Source: Halobellus sp. MBLA0158 (GTDB taxonomy: Archaea; Halobacteriota; Halobacteria; Halobacteriales; Haloferacaceae). Taken from it: a DNA stretch of 64,000 nucleotides. Under the pieces are notes generated by a model. It saw only the letters and a program-made list of their open reading frames with translations. It was not told the origin of the DNA and searched no databases. The position numbers and the translations under genes are program-made. The first letter of the stretch is position 1. Every line of letters starts with the position of its first letter. Location of the stretch: positions 2,976,001 to 3,040,000 of the forward strand of contig NZ_JBGNYA010000001.1 of NCBI RefSeq assembly GCF_041477585.1. The letters run 5' to 3'. Below, piece by piece: positions 17,195-25,764 of this stretch.

Positions 17195-18319
17195 ATGAGC
17201 ACCGACACGCCGGAGGGGACGGGAGGGAGACTGCCGAGGCTCGCGCGGGCGGCGCAGTACCGACCGCCGCTGCTGCTCGTCGCCGGGTGGGGGGCGCTGA
17301 CGGGCGTCGCCCTGAGCCAGGCGGTCGTCGACCCCGAGCCGCCGGCGGTCCAGGTCTTCGAGATCGGCGTGCCGCTGTTGCTCCTCCTGCCGATCGGCTA
17401 CGCGGTCCGGTACGTCGGCGGGTCCGAGCGCGCGACCGAGCGGCAGTCGCGGATCCTGCTCGTGGCCTCCCTCTTCGCGGTGATCGGAGCCGGCGTCGTG
17501 TTCCTCACCTACCTGTCCGCGCTGGCCGACGGGGTCCGGTTCCACGAGCTGCTGTTTCCGATCCTGACCGGCGCCGCGACCGGGGCGAGCGTCGGCAGCC
17601 TCGCCGGGGTCAACTACGACCAGGTCCGGGAGACCCGAGCCGAACTCGAAGCGGAGCTCCGGCGGGGCCGTCGCCTCAATCAGCGCCTGACCGTCGTCAA
17701 CCGCGTGCTGCGGCACAACGTCCGCAACACGCTGGCGCTCGTCTTCGGATTGCTCGATCAGGTCCTCGACGGGGCCGATGACACCGAGGACACGGCTCGG
17801 CTCCGACGCGCGCGGAGCGCGCTGGAGACGCTCCACTCGAACACCGAGAACGCGCTCCACGTCGAGCACCTCTGGGACAGAGAGACCGAGACGGTGCTGA
17901 CCGACCTCGAACCGATGCTCGCGACGGCCTGCGAGCGCGTCCGCGAGGAGGCTCCCGCGGCGACAATCGACGTCTCGGCGCCGTCGAGCGTCCGGGTCCG
18001 GGCGCATCCGCTGCTCCCGGTGGCGCTCGAAGAGATACTCGAAAACGCGGTCGAACACAACGACGCTGAGGCCCTGACCGTCGAGGTCGTCGTCACGCGC
18101 GACAACGAGTGGGCCACGATCACGGTCGCAGACGACGGGAACGGGATTCCGGAGTCGGAGATCGAGTCGCTCGGCCTCGACGAGGAGACGCCGCTGCAAC
18201 ACACGAGCGGCGTCGGCCTCTGGGTCATCAAGTGGGTCGCGGAGGCCTCCGACGGCGACTGGGCGATCCGCTCGACCGACGACGGGACGACGGTCGAACT
18301 GCGGATTCCGCGGGAGTGA
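17195..18319 (+). CDS. membrane histidine kinase
   Basis: A 374-residue sensor kinase. The N-terminal third has about four membrane helices (near 25-45, 52-70, 85-105 and 115-140) without a large extracellular domain. A coiled segment follows, then a haloarchaeal-type HisKA with VVNRVLRHNVRNTLALVFG (phospho-His near residue 175), and a HATPase with LEEILENAVEHN, ADDGNGIP and GVGLWVIKW. The signal is probably sensed within the membrane region. No response regulator gene is adjacent. It is divergent from the ASCH gene. Confidence 0.85.
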   Translation: MSTDTPEGTGGRLPRLARAAQYRPPLLLVAGWGALTGVALSQAVVDPEPPAVQVFEIGVPLLLLLPIGYAVRYVGGSERATERQSRILLVASLFAVIGAGVVFLTYLSALADGVRFHELLFPILTGAATGASVGSLAGVNYDQVRETRAELEAELRRGRRLNQRLTVVNRVLRHNVRNTLALVFGLLDQVLDGADDTEDTARLRRARSALETLHSNTENALHVEHLWDRETETVLTDLEPMLATACERVREEAPAATIDVSAPSSVRVRAHPLLPVALEEILENAVEHNDAEALTVEVVVTRDNEWATITVADDGNGIPESEIESLGLDEETPLQHTSGVGLWVIKWVAEASDGDWAIRSTDDGTTVELRIPRE

Positions 18320-18375
18320 AGGCTCTCATCCGAAATCCCGGTCTGTTCACCACGTTTACTGACTGTCTGAGACGC

Positions 18376-18864
18376 CTATGGATCGTGCTCGTTCCGGTGG
18401 CCGTCCAGCATCCGGATGCCGCGCTCGACGACGGCCTCGGACACGAAGAGACTCGCCTCTCGCTGGAGCGCCCGCATACGCGATGCCGCATCGTCCCGGT
18501 CCAGTAACCCACGGCTGTACCCGAGTGCGACGACACCGATCGAGCCGTGTACGTCGATGCCGTCTGCCGACGCCGAGTCCCGGGCGGCGAGATCGTCCGT
18601 CAGGAGAACGATCTCACGGTCCCCGGCGACGGCGATTGCGGCGCGTTCACCCGGATCCAGTTCGTCGGATTCGACGCTGCTCCACTCGGCGTCGACGAGG
18701 TCGTACGAGAGATCCGAGATCCCGTCCGGAAGACCGCCTCGTTCGATCTCGTCGTAGACCGTCTCCGGGATCAGGAGCGTCTCAAACGCCGACAGAAGAG
18801 CTAGCGAATCGATTTCGGCGAGGTGAATGAGCGGTCCCGCGTCCGAGACGGCAGCGAGCGTCAC
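18376..18864 (-). CDS. PIN-domain toxin (DUF3368-like)
   Basis: A 162-residue probable endoribonuclease. PIN acidic residues are visible: Asp8 in AVSDAGPLIH, Glu39 in PETVYDEIE, and Asp90/Asp91 in LLTDDLAARD. The GTG start at 18864 overlaps the stop of the upstream antitoxin gene by four bases (GTGA), implying translational coupling. The arrangement is that of VapBC-type modules: antitoxin first, toxin second. Upstream in-frame residues are arginine-rich and shadow the antitoxin, so they were not included. Confidence 0.82.
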   Translation of the reverse strand: MTLAAVSDAGPLIHLAEIDSLALLSAFETLLIPETVYDEIERGGLPDGISDLSYDLVDAEWSSVESDELDPGERAAIAVAGDREIVLLTDDLAARDSASADGIDVHGSIGVVALGYSRGLLDRDDAASRMRALQREASLFVSEAVVERGIRMLDGHRNEHDP

Positions 18865-19112
18865 GCATTCAACGCCCAGTCTACGTCTTTCTCGACGAGG
18901 TCGCGCTCCCGCTCTGCCCGTTCGACTTTCGCCCGGCCGACGCGTTCGACGGCCTCCTCGCGGTCGAGCTCGCGGTCGAGGTACTGCGCGAGTACGAGGT
19001 CCTCCCACAGGTCTTCGAGTCCGCGTTCGAGCGCTCGTTCGAACACCTCGGACTCCTGAAGGTCGCGAGCCTCCGCTATCTCACGGACCCGGTCGGAAAT
19101 CTCGGCGACCAT
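18861..19112 (-). CDS. antitoxin of the PIN module
   Basis: An 83-residue acidic helical protein starting MVAEISDRVREIAEARDLQE, with a charged tail RAKVERAERERDLVEKDVDW. The N-terminal SDRVREIAEARDLQESEVFERAL resembles a ribbon-helix-helix-like dimerisation unit. Such antitoxins bind the PIN toxin and usually repress their own operon. It has its own TATA box (GATTTAAGACC, 19135-19145) and overlaps the toxin gene by four bases. Confidence 0.75.
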   Translation of the reverse strand: MVAEISDRVREIAEARDLQESEVFERALERGLEDLWEDLVLAQYLDRELDREEAVERVGRAKVERAERERDLVEKDVDWALNA

Positions 19113-19134
19113 ACCGACCGATTGCTTGGCGACG

Positions 19135-19145
19135 GTCTTAAATCC
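19135..19145 (-). promoter_or_regulatory. TATA box of the toxin-antitoxin operon
   Basis: GATTTAAGACC on the minus strand, 28 nt before the ATG at 19112; a leaderless transcript is expected. Confidence 0.5.
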
Positions 19146-19353
19146 GTGTCTGCCCGCTCACTGGGGTCTGACCGAGGCTGTTTCGAGCTACGACAGGAGT
19201 TCCTCGGCTGCATCGATCGTCAAAAATGCCGGCCTCGGCACTCATAGGGCTCGTCGTCGTCGAGCGCCACCCCGACTCGGAGCGGTGCCGTCGTCATCGG
19301 CCGTCCGAAGCGAGGGCGGCGACTCAAAAGAGCGTTGCGAGCGTGGCGGAGCG
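19146..19353. other. intergenic region with a possible gene fragment
   Basis: No intact gene was found. On the minus strand near 19188-19240 a short open stretch ends ...PAFLTIDAAEELLS before a TAG. It looks like the C-terminus of a lost protein, perhaps debris from turnover next to the toxin-antitoxin module. The call is weak. Confidence 0.2.
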
Positions 19354-19962
19354 TCAGACCACGCGAGCGAACGCGAGGGTGCCGCTCGTGCGCTCGATGA
19401 GCGCGCGGACGGTCTGGCCTTCCTGCGCGCCGGAGACGAAGATCGTGTATTTGCCCTTCTCGGCGACGCCGTCGCCCTTCCGGCCCGTGCCGGTGATCTC
19501 CAGTTCGTAGGTCGTGCCTTCCTCGACGGCAGGGCCCGACGACGACTGGGTCTTGGCGGCGCGCTTGGCGACCGGACGGAACGCCCCGCAGGCCTCACAG
19601 CGCAGCATATCGACGCCGTCCTCGGTCACGAGGCGGGTGTCGGGGAGGCCGCACTCGGTACAGGTGACGTACTCGTCGACGTACTCGTCGATGGCGGCCT
19701 GGAAGTCCGCGACGGTGAACGAGCCGTTGTAGCGCGCGCGGTCGCCGTTGAACTGGCCGTTGGTCCCGAGTTCGCGCTGGACGTTCCGGTGGACGTGCTC
19801 GGCGTCGCGGCCGAGGGCGTCGGCGATCTCGCCGAGGTTCGTCAGCCGGGTGAACGCCCCGTCGGTCTCGCCCGCGGGATCGGGGACGTCGAGGCGGGAC
19901 TCCTCTTCGTTTCGCTCCGGGAGCGCGTCGATCGCTCTGTCGAGAGAATCAGCGTAGTTCAT
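19354..19962 (-). CDS. translation initiation factor aIF2 subunit beta with TRAM domain
   Basis: A 202-residue haloarchaeal aIF2-beta. The central helix-rich domain is followed by a C4 zinc ribbon (VTCTECGLPDTR ... MLRCEACGAFRPV). The C-terminal 65 residues form a TRAM domain (TYELEITGTGRKGDGVAEKG), a predicted RNA-binding barrel seen in haloarchaeal versions. It joins aIF2 alpha and gamma to deliver initiator tRNA. A TATA box (GCTATACATCC, 19981-19991) lies about 24 nt upstream of the ATG, so the gene is monocistronic and probably leaderless. Confidence 0.92.
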   Translation of the reverse strand: MNYADSLDRAIDALPERNEEESRLDVPDPAGETDGAFTRLTNLGEIADALGRDAEHVHRNVQRELGTNGQFNGDRARYNGSFTVADFQAAIDEYVDEYVTCTECGLPDTRLVTEDGVDMLRCEACGAFRPVAKRAAKTQSSSGPAVEEGTTYELEITGTGRKGDGVAEKGKYTIFVSGAQEGQTVRALIERTSGTLAFARVV

Positions 19963-20027
19963 ACCACACAGAACCGCCGGGGATGTATAGCCGTTCCGTG
20001 TGTCGCGTTCGCGAGCGACAATCGACG

Positions 20028-20333
20028 CTACTCGTCGCCCGGCGAGATGACGACGAGATTCGACTCGTCGACGAGGTTCGCCAGCCGGTCGGTCGCGCGC
20101 GGTTCGAACTGGCGCTGGCAGCGCTGCGTCCAGGAGTCAGTCCCGGAATCGAGGTCGGCCGACCGCGGCTCCGGTGCCGCTCCGGAGGCGGCCCCCGGTG
20201 AGGTCGTCGTCGACGGTTCGGGCGTCGTCGACGGCGCGTCGGCCGTCGAGGCGGCGGACGGACGCGTCTCGGTGTCGTCTTCGGTCGGTCGATCGGTGCG
20301 GTTCGGGCGTGCGTGTTCGACGTTCGTGCTCAC
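20028..20333 (-). CDS. small unknown protein with Ser/Thr/Pro-rich N-terminus
   Basis: A 101-residue protein from GTG 20333. The first 60 residues are low-complexity and rich in Thr, Ser, Pro and Ala. The last 35 (SWTQRCQRQFEPRATDRLAN then LVDESNLVVISPGDE) look like real folded sequence. No known domain was recognised. A TATA box near 20436 and a roughly 75-nt leader containing a tiny open frame precede it. It lies downstream of the deoxyhypusine synthase gene on the same strand. Confidence 0.45.
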   Translation of the reverse strand: MSTNVEHARPNRTDRPTEDDTETRPSAASTADAPSTTPEPSTTTSPGAASGAAPEPRSADLDSGTDSWTQRCQRQFEPRATDRLANLVDESNLVVISPGDE

Positions 20334-20454
20334 AGGCGGTGGGATCGGATCGGGCGGTCGTACGGCGGTACACGTCTCGGAGAAGGATTACTCGTGTACG
20401 CGTACGACGGGCATACGACGACCGACGCCCCAGTATATAATAAATGTTTATGAT
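20334..20454 (-). promoter_or_regulatory. promoter and leader with an eight-codon reading frame
   Basis: On the minus strand ATTATATACTGG (about 20433-20444) is a good TATA box. About 26 nt later an ATG opens the frame MPVVRVHE followed by TAA. This frame would be leaderless and lies upstream of the GTG-started gene at 20333. It may be a leader peptide or an accident. Confidence 0.35.
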
Positions 20455-21573
20455 CTACTCGCCGGCGCGCTCGCGGGCTGCGGCGACGACAAGCGGCAGC
20501 GTGACGGTGGCGTCGGCGACGACGGTGACGTTCCGGGCGGACTTCTCCAGTTTGCCCCACGATCGGGCCTCGTCGAGCGTCGCGCCCGAGAGGCCGCCGG
20601 TCCGGTGGGAGTCCATCGTTAGCTGGACCGCGTAGTCGTAGGCGTCCGGGATGGTCAGCATCGTCTGGAGGACGTAGTTCTTCGGGACGCCGCCGCCGAC
20701 GAGCATCGCGCCCGCGCGTTCGGCCTCGAACGCGAGGTCCGAGAGGTGGGTCATATCTTCGAGGGCGTTCAGGCCGAACTCGGAGGTCTGCGAGTAGATC
20801 CACGCCTGGATCCCCAGCACCGAGTCCTGGATCGCCGGGCAGTAGATCGGCACGTCGTGCTCGTAGGCGGCCGCGGCGATGCCGGCGTCCTCCTCGACGT
20901 CGCGCTCGCGGTTCTGCTCGGCGTTCGCCCGGCCGAGTTCGGCGGTGAACTCCTGGATCGAGACGCGGCGCTCGACGGCCGGAAAGACGTTGTCGCGGAG
21001 GTGCGACTCGAACAGCGCGAAGTGCTCCTGGGGGAGGTAGACGTTGTAGATCCGGTCGACGCCCTCGTCGCGGAGGTGCTCGTCGTGGTCCCGCGCCGTC
21101 TCGCCGGTCGGCTCCGCGTCGGGGTTCGCGGGGTGGGGGTCGTGCGGCTCCGCGCGGCCGTGGTGGTGCTTGCCGCCGATCGCCTCGATGGCGTCGTGGG
21201 TGAGGTTCGCGCCGGTCGTCACCAGGACGTCGATGTGGCCGTCGCGGATCAGGTCGACGACGATCTGCCGCATCCCGGCCGGGACCATCGCGCCCGCGAG
21301 CCCGAAGAAGTTCGTCACGTCCTCGTCGGCGAGCATCTCGGCGTAGACGTCGACCGCCTCGTCGACGGTGGCCGCGCCGATGCCCGCCTTGCCGTACTCG
21401 TCGGCGAGCTCGCCGACCGACATCCCGCCGCGGACCCGCGCGTGACCGATCGGCGCCTCGTGGAACTCCTCGCGGTGGGACTCCGGCGCGTCGTCGGCGC
21501 CGTGCGGTTCGGCGTCGTGCGACTCGGCGTCGCCCGGACCCTCGCCGTCCGGACCGTGGTTCTCGTCGCTCAT
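20455..21573 (-). CDS. dhs: deoxyhypusine synthase
   Basis: A 372-residue NAD-dependent enzyme that transfers an aminobutyl-type group to the conserved lysine of aIF5A. Key features: TTGANLTHDAIEAIGGKHHH, the segment PIYCPAIQDSVLGIQAW, and the C-terminal SGATLDEARSWGKL with catalytic Lys341 (equivalent to human Lys329). The first 45 residues are a His- and Asp-rich extension. Haloarchaea are reported to hypusinate aIF5A by a route using agmatine rather than spermidine, which fits the agmatinase gene 4 kb away beside aIF5A. Confidence 0.94.
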   Translation of the reverse strand: MSDENHGPDGEGPGDAESHDAEPHGADDAPESHREEFHEAPIGHARVRGGMSVGELADEYGKAGIGAATVDEAVDVYAEMLADEDVTNFFGLAGAMVPAGMRQIVVDLIRDGHIDVLVTTGANLTHDAIEAIGGKHHHGRAEPHDPHPANPDAEPTGETARDHDEHLRDEGVDRIYNVYLPQEHFALFESHLRDNVFPAVERRVSIQEFTAELGRANAEQNRERDVEEDAGIAAAAYEHDVPIYCPAIQDSVLGIQAWIYSQTSEFGLNALEDMTHLSDLAFEAERAGAMLVGGGVPKNYVLQTMLTIPDAYDYAVQLTMDSHRTGGLSGATLDEARSWGKLEKSARNVTVVADATVTLPLVVAAARERAGE

Positions 21574-21654
21574 ACCGCTGCTGGACGGGCCGAGCGGTTA
21601 TGTCCCGCGATTCGTCGGCGGCGGGGGCGAAGAGAAGAGAGCCGCGAGCCCCGC

Positions 21655-22350
21655 TCAGTCGGCCGTCACGCTCATATCGGAGCGCGCGTCCGACAGCGCC
21701 GTCATCCCGCGGATCGCGACGGCGACGAAGCCGACCTTCGAGACGATGTCGAGGTAGGTGAACACGAGCACCTGCGTCTCCGGCAGCAGCAGGCCGACGC
21801 CGGTCGGCGCCAGCAGCCACACGACCGGATACAGCGTCCAGACGATGACGGTGAGGTTCCGCAGCGTCGTGAACGACGACTCCTCGCGCGGCGTCGAGAA
21901 CGTCGCCCGCTCGGGCAGTGTCTGCACCAGCAGCTGGACGAGCACGAGGTACGCGATCGTCCCCACGCCGAAGAAGACGTACTGGAGGAGCCCGGCCACC
22001 GCCGTCGCGGCGATCCCGGCGAGCACGACCACGACGTCGACGGCGACAAGCCGCCGGAGGACCCGCCGTCCGGGCCGCGAGAGCAGCCCGAGGTAGAGGA
22101 CCATGAGCGGCGTCGTGAGCAGCCAGTCAACGTAGCGGACGATCTCGACGCTCTGGGAGCCGACCGCGATCGTCCCGTAGCCGAGCGCCATCAGCAGGTA
22201 CGCCACGGCCGCGATGCCCGTCACGCCGAAGAGGACGGCGTTGAGTTCGCGGTGCTCGTCGGTCGTCACGAGGCGATAGCCCGTCGGGAGCGACCCCGCG
22301 GTCATCCCCGCGACGCCGATCCACAGCCACAGGCCGGTGGTGAACTCCAT
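21655..22350 (-). CDS. sopII: sensory rhodopsin II
   Basis: A 231-residue seven-helix retinal protein for blue-light avoidance. Numbering from ATG 22350 aligns without gaps at key positions with the Natronomonas protein as I recall it: counterion region Arg72 and Asp75 in RYVDWLLTTP, Tyr174, Tyr199, Asp201 and retinal Lys205. Residue 86 is Tyr, not the Asp of proton pumps, which marks a sensor. Position 204, Thr in the Natronomonas protein, is Ser here. This match favours the ATG over the GTG two codons upstream. It is the second gene of an operon with its transducer. Confidence 0.94.
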   Translation of the reverse strand: MEFTTGLWLWIGVAGMTAGSLPTGYRLVTTDEHRELNAVLFGVTGIAAVAYLLMALGYGTIAVGSQSVEIVRYVDWLLTTPLMVLYLGLLSRPGRRVLRRLVAVDVVVVLAGIAATAVAGLLQYVFFGVGTIAYLVLVQLLVQTLPERATFSTPREESSFTTLRNLTVIVWTLYPVVWLLAPTGVGLLLPETQVLVFTYLDIVSKVGFVAVAIRGMTALSDARSDMSVTAD

Positions 22351-22352
22351 GC

Positions 22353-24710
22353 TCACTCACCCCCTCCGGTCTCCCACTCGCCGGGCCAGTCCGCGTCGCC
22401 CCGGCGCGTCGAATCCGGGGTGCCGCCGTCGGTGCGGTGCGAGTCCGGCGGCGTCCCGCCGTCGGCGCCGACGCGTCGGTCCGACCCGGGCGCCGCCGAG
22501 CCGGGAGTCCCGGTGCTGAGCCCTGTGCCGGCGTCGTCGGGGACGGTGAAGTCCTCCAGCGCCGTCCGGAGTTCGCGTGCCTGTGCCGTCAGCCGCTCTG
22601 CCTCCTCGCTCACTGTCGTCATCGTGCTCGTCTGTTGTTGGGCCGCGGCGGCCGCGTCGGTCGCCTCCTCGGCGGTCTGGTCGCCGATCGCGGCCACGTC
22701 GTCGACCCGGTCGACGACCGCCGTCGCCGACGAGGCCTGCTGGGCCGTCGCGTCGCGGATCTCCTGGATCGAGTTGTCCGTCTCCTCGACGGCCGCGGCG
22801 ACGTTGTCGAGCGCGTCGATCGCGTCCTCGACGGTGTCGACGCCGCTTTCGATCCGTTCCTGGGTCGAGAGCATCGCCTCCGTCGTCTCGTCGGCGCGCG
22901 CCTGGATCCCCTCGATGCGCTCTTCGATCTCGGCCGCGGACTCGGCGGTCTCTTCGGCCAGCTGCTTGACCTCGTCGGCGACGACCGCGAAGCCGTCGCC
23001 GGCCTCGCCCGTCCGCGCGGCCTCGATCGAGGCGTTCAGCGCCAGGAGGTTCGTCTCCTCGGCGATGTCGCTTATCACCTCGACGACCTCGCCGACGGCG
23101 TCGAGTTCGTCGGCCAGGTCCGTGACCTCCTGTGCGGTCTCGGCGGTGGTCTGCTCTACGGCGTCCATCTCGTCGACGGCGGCCTCGGCGTGGGACTGGC
23201 CCTCGTCGCCGAGTTCGGCCGCGCGCTCGGAGGCCTGGGCGACCTCGTCGACCGTCGCGGCGATCTCCTCGGCGGAGGACGAAAGCGCGTCCATCTCGGT
23301 CGAGACCTCGTGGAGCGCTTCGGTCTGCTGTTCGGCGCCGTCCGAGATCTCGGTCGTCGCCGTCGTCACCTTCGCGGAGGCCGCCTGGACCTCCTCGGCG
23401 CCCTCGTCGACGTGCTCTGCGGTCTCGACGACGTGCGCGGAGAAGGCCTTCACCTCGGCCATCGTGTCGGCGACGGCGTCGAGCATCTGATTGAACGAGA
23501 CGGCGATGTCGGACATCGCCTCGTGCTCCGTGTCGGGGTCGAGCCGCCGGGTGAGGTCGCCGTCGGCGACGTCGTCCATCACCTGACCGTACTCCGCGGC
23601 CGTCGATTCGAGCGTCTCGTTCTTCTCTTCCATCGCCCCAATCTGTTCGCGGAGCGCGGTCCGCATCTCGTCGAAGGAGCGGTACAGCGTCCCGAACTCG
23701 TCGGTCCGCGTCGTCGAGAGGTCGACGTCGAGGTCACCCTCGGCCATCGCGTTCGCCCGGCGGGCGAGATACCGGAGCGAGACGATCGAGTTCGACCCGA
23801 CGACAACCCCGACGAACGAGAGGCTAATCAGCGCGAGCAGGATCAGCCCGAGGATCGAGGAGGTGATCTGCGAGCCCAGCGCGTAGGCGCTCGCGCGGTC
23901 GGTCCGCACGAGGACCGTCCAGTCGAGCGACTCCATTCCCGCCCCGGCGACGAGCAGGTCGCCGCGGCGTTCGAGGCCGCCATCCGAGAGCGACGCGAGG
24001 TCGCCCTCGTACTGGCTCAGCAGCTCGACGTGGTGGCCGTCCTCGGTGCTGTCGGGGTGGGCGATGACGCGGCCCTCGCCGTCGACGACGACCGTCGAGC
24101 CCTGCCCGGCGATGTCGGCGAACTCGGCCGCGTGCGCCCGGAGGTCGATCATGTACACGAGCATCTTCCCGTCAGCGCCCTCGATCGGCGAGATCACAGA
24201 GAGGACCGGGAAGTCGACGACCGGGACCCGGAACGGCGAGCTGACGTAGGTGTCGTCCGGCCCGGAGAACGTCGGCGGGTCGGTCGCGAAGGGCGCGCCC
24301 TGCTCGGCGGGGTTTACGCCCTCCATCTTCGCCATCGAACTGGCGCGGATGGTCTGGGAGTCGGCGTCGTAGTAGTGGACGGCGACGACGCCCTCGGGGA
24401 CGGCGTCGCTCTCGACGGTCTCGCGCAAGTGCGCGGAGATCTCGCTCGCATCGTCCGACTGCAACACCGCCTGTGTCGAGTGCAGTCGCGTCTGTCGTTC
24501 GATTCCGCTGATCCAGGTGTCGAGCTCTGCGGCCCGGGTCTCGGCGGAGGTGGTCAGTTCCGTCCTGACCTCCTCTTGCAGCGTCGCCGAGGTCTCCTCG
24601 TGGACGACGACGCCGAACCCGACCACGAGGGCGACGACCGCGAGCAGCGCCACGGCGAGCTTCGCCCCGAAACTCGACCGGACGGACTCGAGCGCTCCGT
24701 TGTGTGACAT
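22353..24710 (-). CDS. htrII: sensory rhodopsin II transducer (HtrII-type chemotaxis protein)
   Basis: A 785-residue membrane transducer. Membrane helix 1 spans about 17-37 and helix 2 about 281-303. Between them is a large extracellular Cache-like domain of roughly 240 residues, as in the Halobacterium transducer that also senses a chemical; the Natronomonas one lacks it. HAMP domains follow (about 300-410), then the MCP hairpin with the tip [20 protein letters not shown] near residue 550, and an acidic, Gly/Ser-rich tail. It pairs with SRII in the membrane and signals through CheA. The stop codon lies 3-4 nt before the sopII ATG, so the two are coupled. Confidence 0.93.
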   Translation of the reverse strand: MSHNGALESVRSSFGAKLAVALLAVVALVVGFGVVVHEETSATLQEEVRTELTTSAETRAAELDTWISGIERQTRLHSTQAVLQSDDASEISAHLRETVESDAVPEGVVAVHYYDADSQTIRASSMAKMEGVNPAEQGAPFATDPPTFSGPDDTYVSSPFRVPVVDFPVLSVISPIEGADGKMLVYMIDLRAHAAEFADIAGQGSTVVVDGEGRVIAHPDSTEDGHHVELLSQYEGDLASLSDGGLERRGDLLVAGAGMESLDWTVLVRTDRASAYALGSQITSSILGLILLALISLSFVGVVVGSNSIVSLRYLARRANAMAEGDLDVDLSTTRTDEFGTLYRSFDEMRTALREQIGAMEEKNETLESTAAEYGQVMDDVADGDLTRRLDPDTEHEAMSDIAVSFNQMLDAVADTMAEVKAFSAHVVETAEHVDEGAEEVQAASAKVTTATTEISDGAEQQTEALHEVSTEMDALSSSAEEIAATVDEVAQASERAAELGDEGQSHAEAAVDEMDAVEQTTAETAQEVTDLADELDAVGEVVEVISDIAEETNLLALNASIEAARTGEAGDGFAVVADEVKQLAEETAESAAEIEERIEGIQARADETTEAMLSTQERIESGVDTVEDAIDALDNVAAAVEETDNSIQEIRDATAQQASSATAVVDRVDDVAAIGDQTAEEATDAAAAAQQQTSTMTTVSEEAERLTAQARELRTALEDFTVPDDAGTGLSTGTPGSAAPGSDRRVGADGGTPPDSHRTDGGTPDSTRRGDADWPGEWETGGGE

Positions 24711-24836
24711 CTACACGCGATAGCCCGGTGTGAAGTAAAAAGCCACCCCGCCGATTATCGACGCTGATACTGCTCTACTAACTGTTGTGGCCGAATCACG
24801 GAGCCGCGGTACTGGAGCGGAAGGTCGCCGGCCGCC
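24711..24836. other. intergenic region upstream of htrII
   Basis: On the minus strand a T-rich TATA-like stretch (GGCTTTTTACTTC, about 24737-24749) lies about 30 nt before the htrII ATG and is the likely promoter. No gene was seen. Confidence 0.4.
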
Positions 24837-24919
24837 TCATAGCGAGTACTCTCACTGTGTACCGTCGAATGACCCCGATTACGGCGTTCGGCGGTAAGAG
24901 ACGAGCGTAATCAGTATCA
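24837..24919 (-). repeat. 83-nt stop-codon palindrome, copy A2
   Basis: On the minus strand it begins TGATACTGATTACGCTCG, contains CTTACCGCCGAACGCCGTAA, and ends GAGTACTCGCTATGA. Both ends carry TGA. The first TGA terminates the Nif3-like gene. The arms are complementary with mismatches. It aligns along its full length with copies A1 and A3. Confidence 0.82.
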
Positions 24920-25708
24920 GAGCCCCGTCGGATGCGAGAGGACCGTCGTCTCGACGCCCCACTCTCCGACTAGGTCCGCCAGACGCGCGACGCCGAAGGT
25001 CTCGGTGGCGTAGTGGCCGCCGAGGAAGACGTGGATCCCGGCCTCGCGGGCTTCGTGGTAGACCTGCTGTTTGCCCTCACCCGTCACGAGCGCATCGACG
25101 CCGGCGTCGGCGGCCTCGCCGAGCCAGTCGACGCCCGAGCCCGTGACGATGGCGATATCGCGGATCTCCTCGGGGCCGAAGTCGAGCACCTGGGGCTCCC
25201 GACCGTCGGTGTCGAGGTCGGCGAGTCGCGAGCGGACGTCGTCGACGGCGTAGGGTTCGGGGGTGCGGCCGCGACGCCCGATCGTCACGGGCCCCAGTTC
25301 GCCGAAGGCCGCCTGCCGTTCGAGGCCGAGGTGGTCGGCGAGCCCCGCGGCGTTGCCGAGCGAGGCGTGGCCGTCGAGCGGGAGGTGCGAGACGTACAGC
25401 GCGATATCGTGTTCGACGAGCGCGGAGACGGTCTCGTACGCCCGGCCGGTCACGCGGTCGAGTCCGCCCCAGACGAGGCCGTGGTGGGTCACGAGCAGGT
25501 CCGCGCCCGCCTCGGCGGCGGCCCCGATGGTGGCCGCGGCGGCGTCGACCGCGAAGGCGGCGCGCTCGATCTCGGGCGAATCCTCCCGAGGAGTGTGCTG
25601 GAGGTCGCCGGGGCCGACCTGGAGGCCGTTGGCGCTGGCGTCGACGTCGGCGTACGCGTCGGTGTCGAGTCGGTCGTCGAGTCGCGCGGTGAGCGTCGCG
25701 AGGTCCAT
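24917..25708 (-). CDS. Nif3-like dinuclear metal centre protein
   Basis: A 263-residue cytosolic protein of the Nif3/YbgI family, toroidal hexamers with a two-metal site. Likely metal ligands are the paired histidines of LLVTHHGLVWGG (near residue 75), His/Asp near YVSHLPLDGH, and the C-terminal LGGHYATETFG (His and Glu). Function is unsettled; some members are called GTP cyclohydrolase I type 2. The ATG at 25708 opens MDLATLTARLDDRL, as in relatives. It is downstream of the agmatinase gene, separated by a palindrome that may terminate transcription. Confidence 0.88.
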   Translation of the reverse strand: MDLATLTARLDDRLDTDAYADVDASANGLQVGPGDLQHTPREDSPEIERAAFAVDAAAATIGAAAEAGADLLVTHHGLVWGGLDRVTGRAYETVSALVEHDIALYVSHLPLDGHASLGNAAGLADHLGLERQAAFGELGPVTIGRRGRTPEPYAVDDVRSRLADLDTDGREPQVLDFGPEEIRDIAIVTGSGVDWLGEAADAGVDALVTGEGKQQVYHEAREAGIHVFLGGHYATETFGVARLADLVGEWGVETTVLSHPTGL

Positions 25709-25750
25709 ACCCCGTGTTCTCGGCCTCCGGGGAATAGGTCTTGTCTCCGC

Positions 25751-25762
25751 GGTCCGCGGACC
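25751..25762 (-). terminator. perfect 12-nt palindrome after agmatinase
   Basis: GGTCCGCGGACC lies two bases beyond the agmatinase stop codon, in the 56-nt gap before the Nif3-like gene. It could form a small hairpin that ends or pauses transcription. No T-run follows, so the call is tentative. Confidence 0.3.
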
Positions 25763-25764
25763 AA

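Noticed and set aside
20746-23490. A 914-codon frame on the plus strand
   Set aside because: It is antisense to deoxyhypusine synthase, SRII and HtrII, all of which have clear motifs on the other strand.
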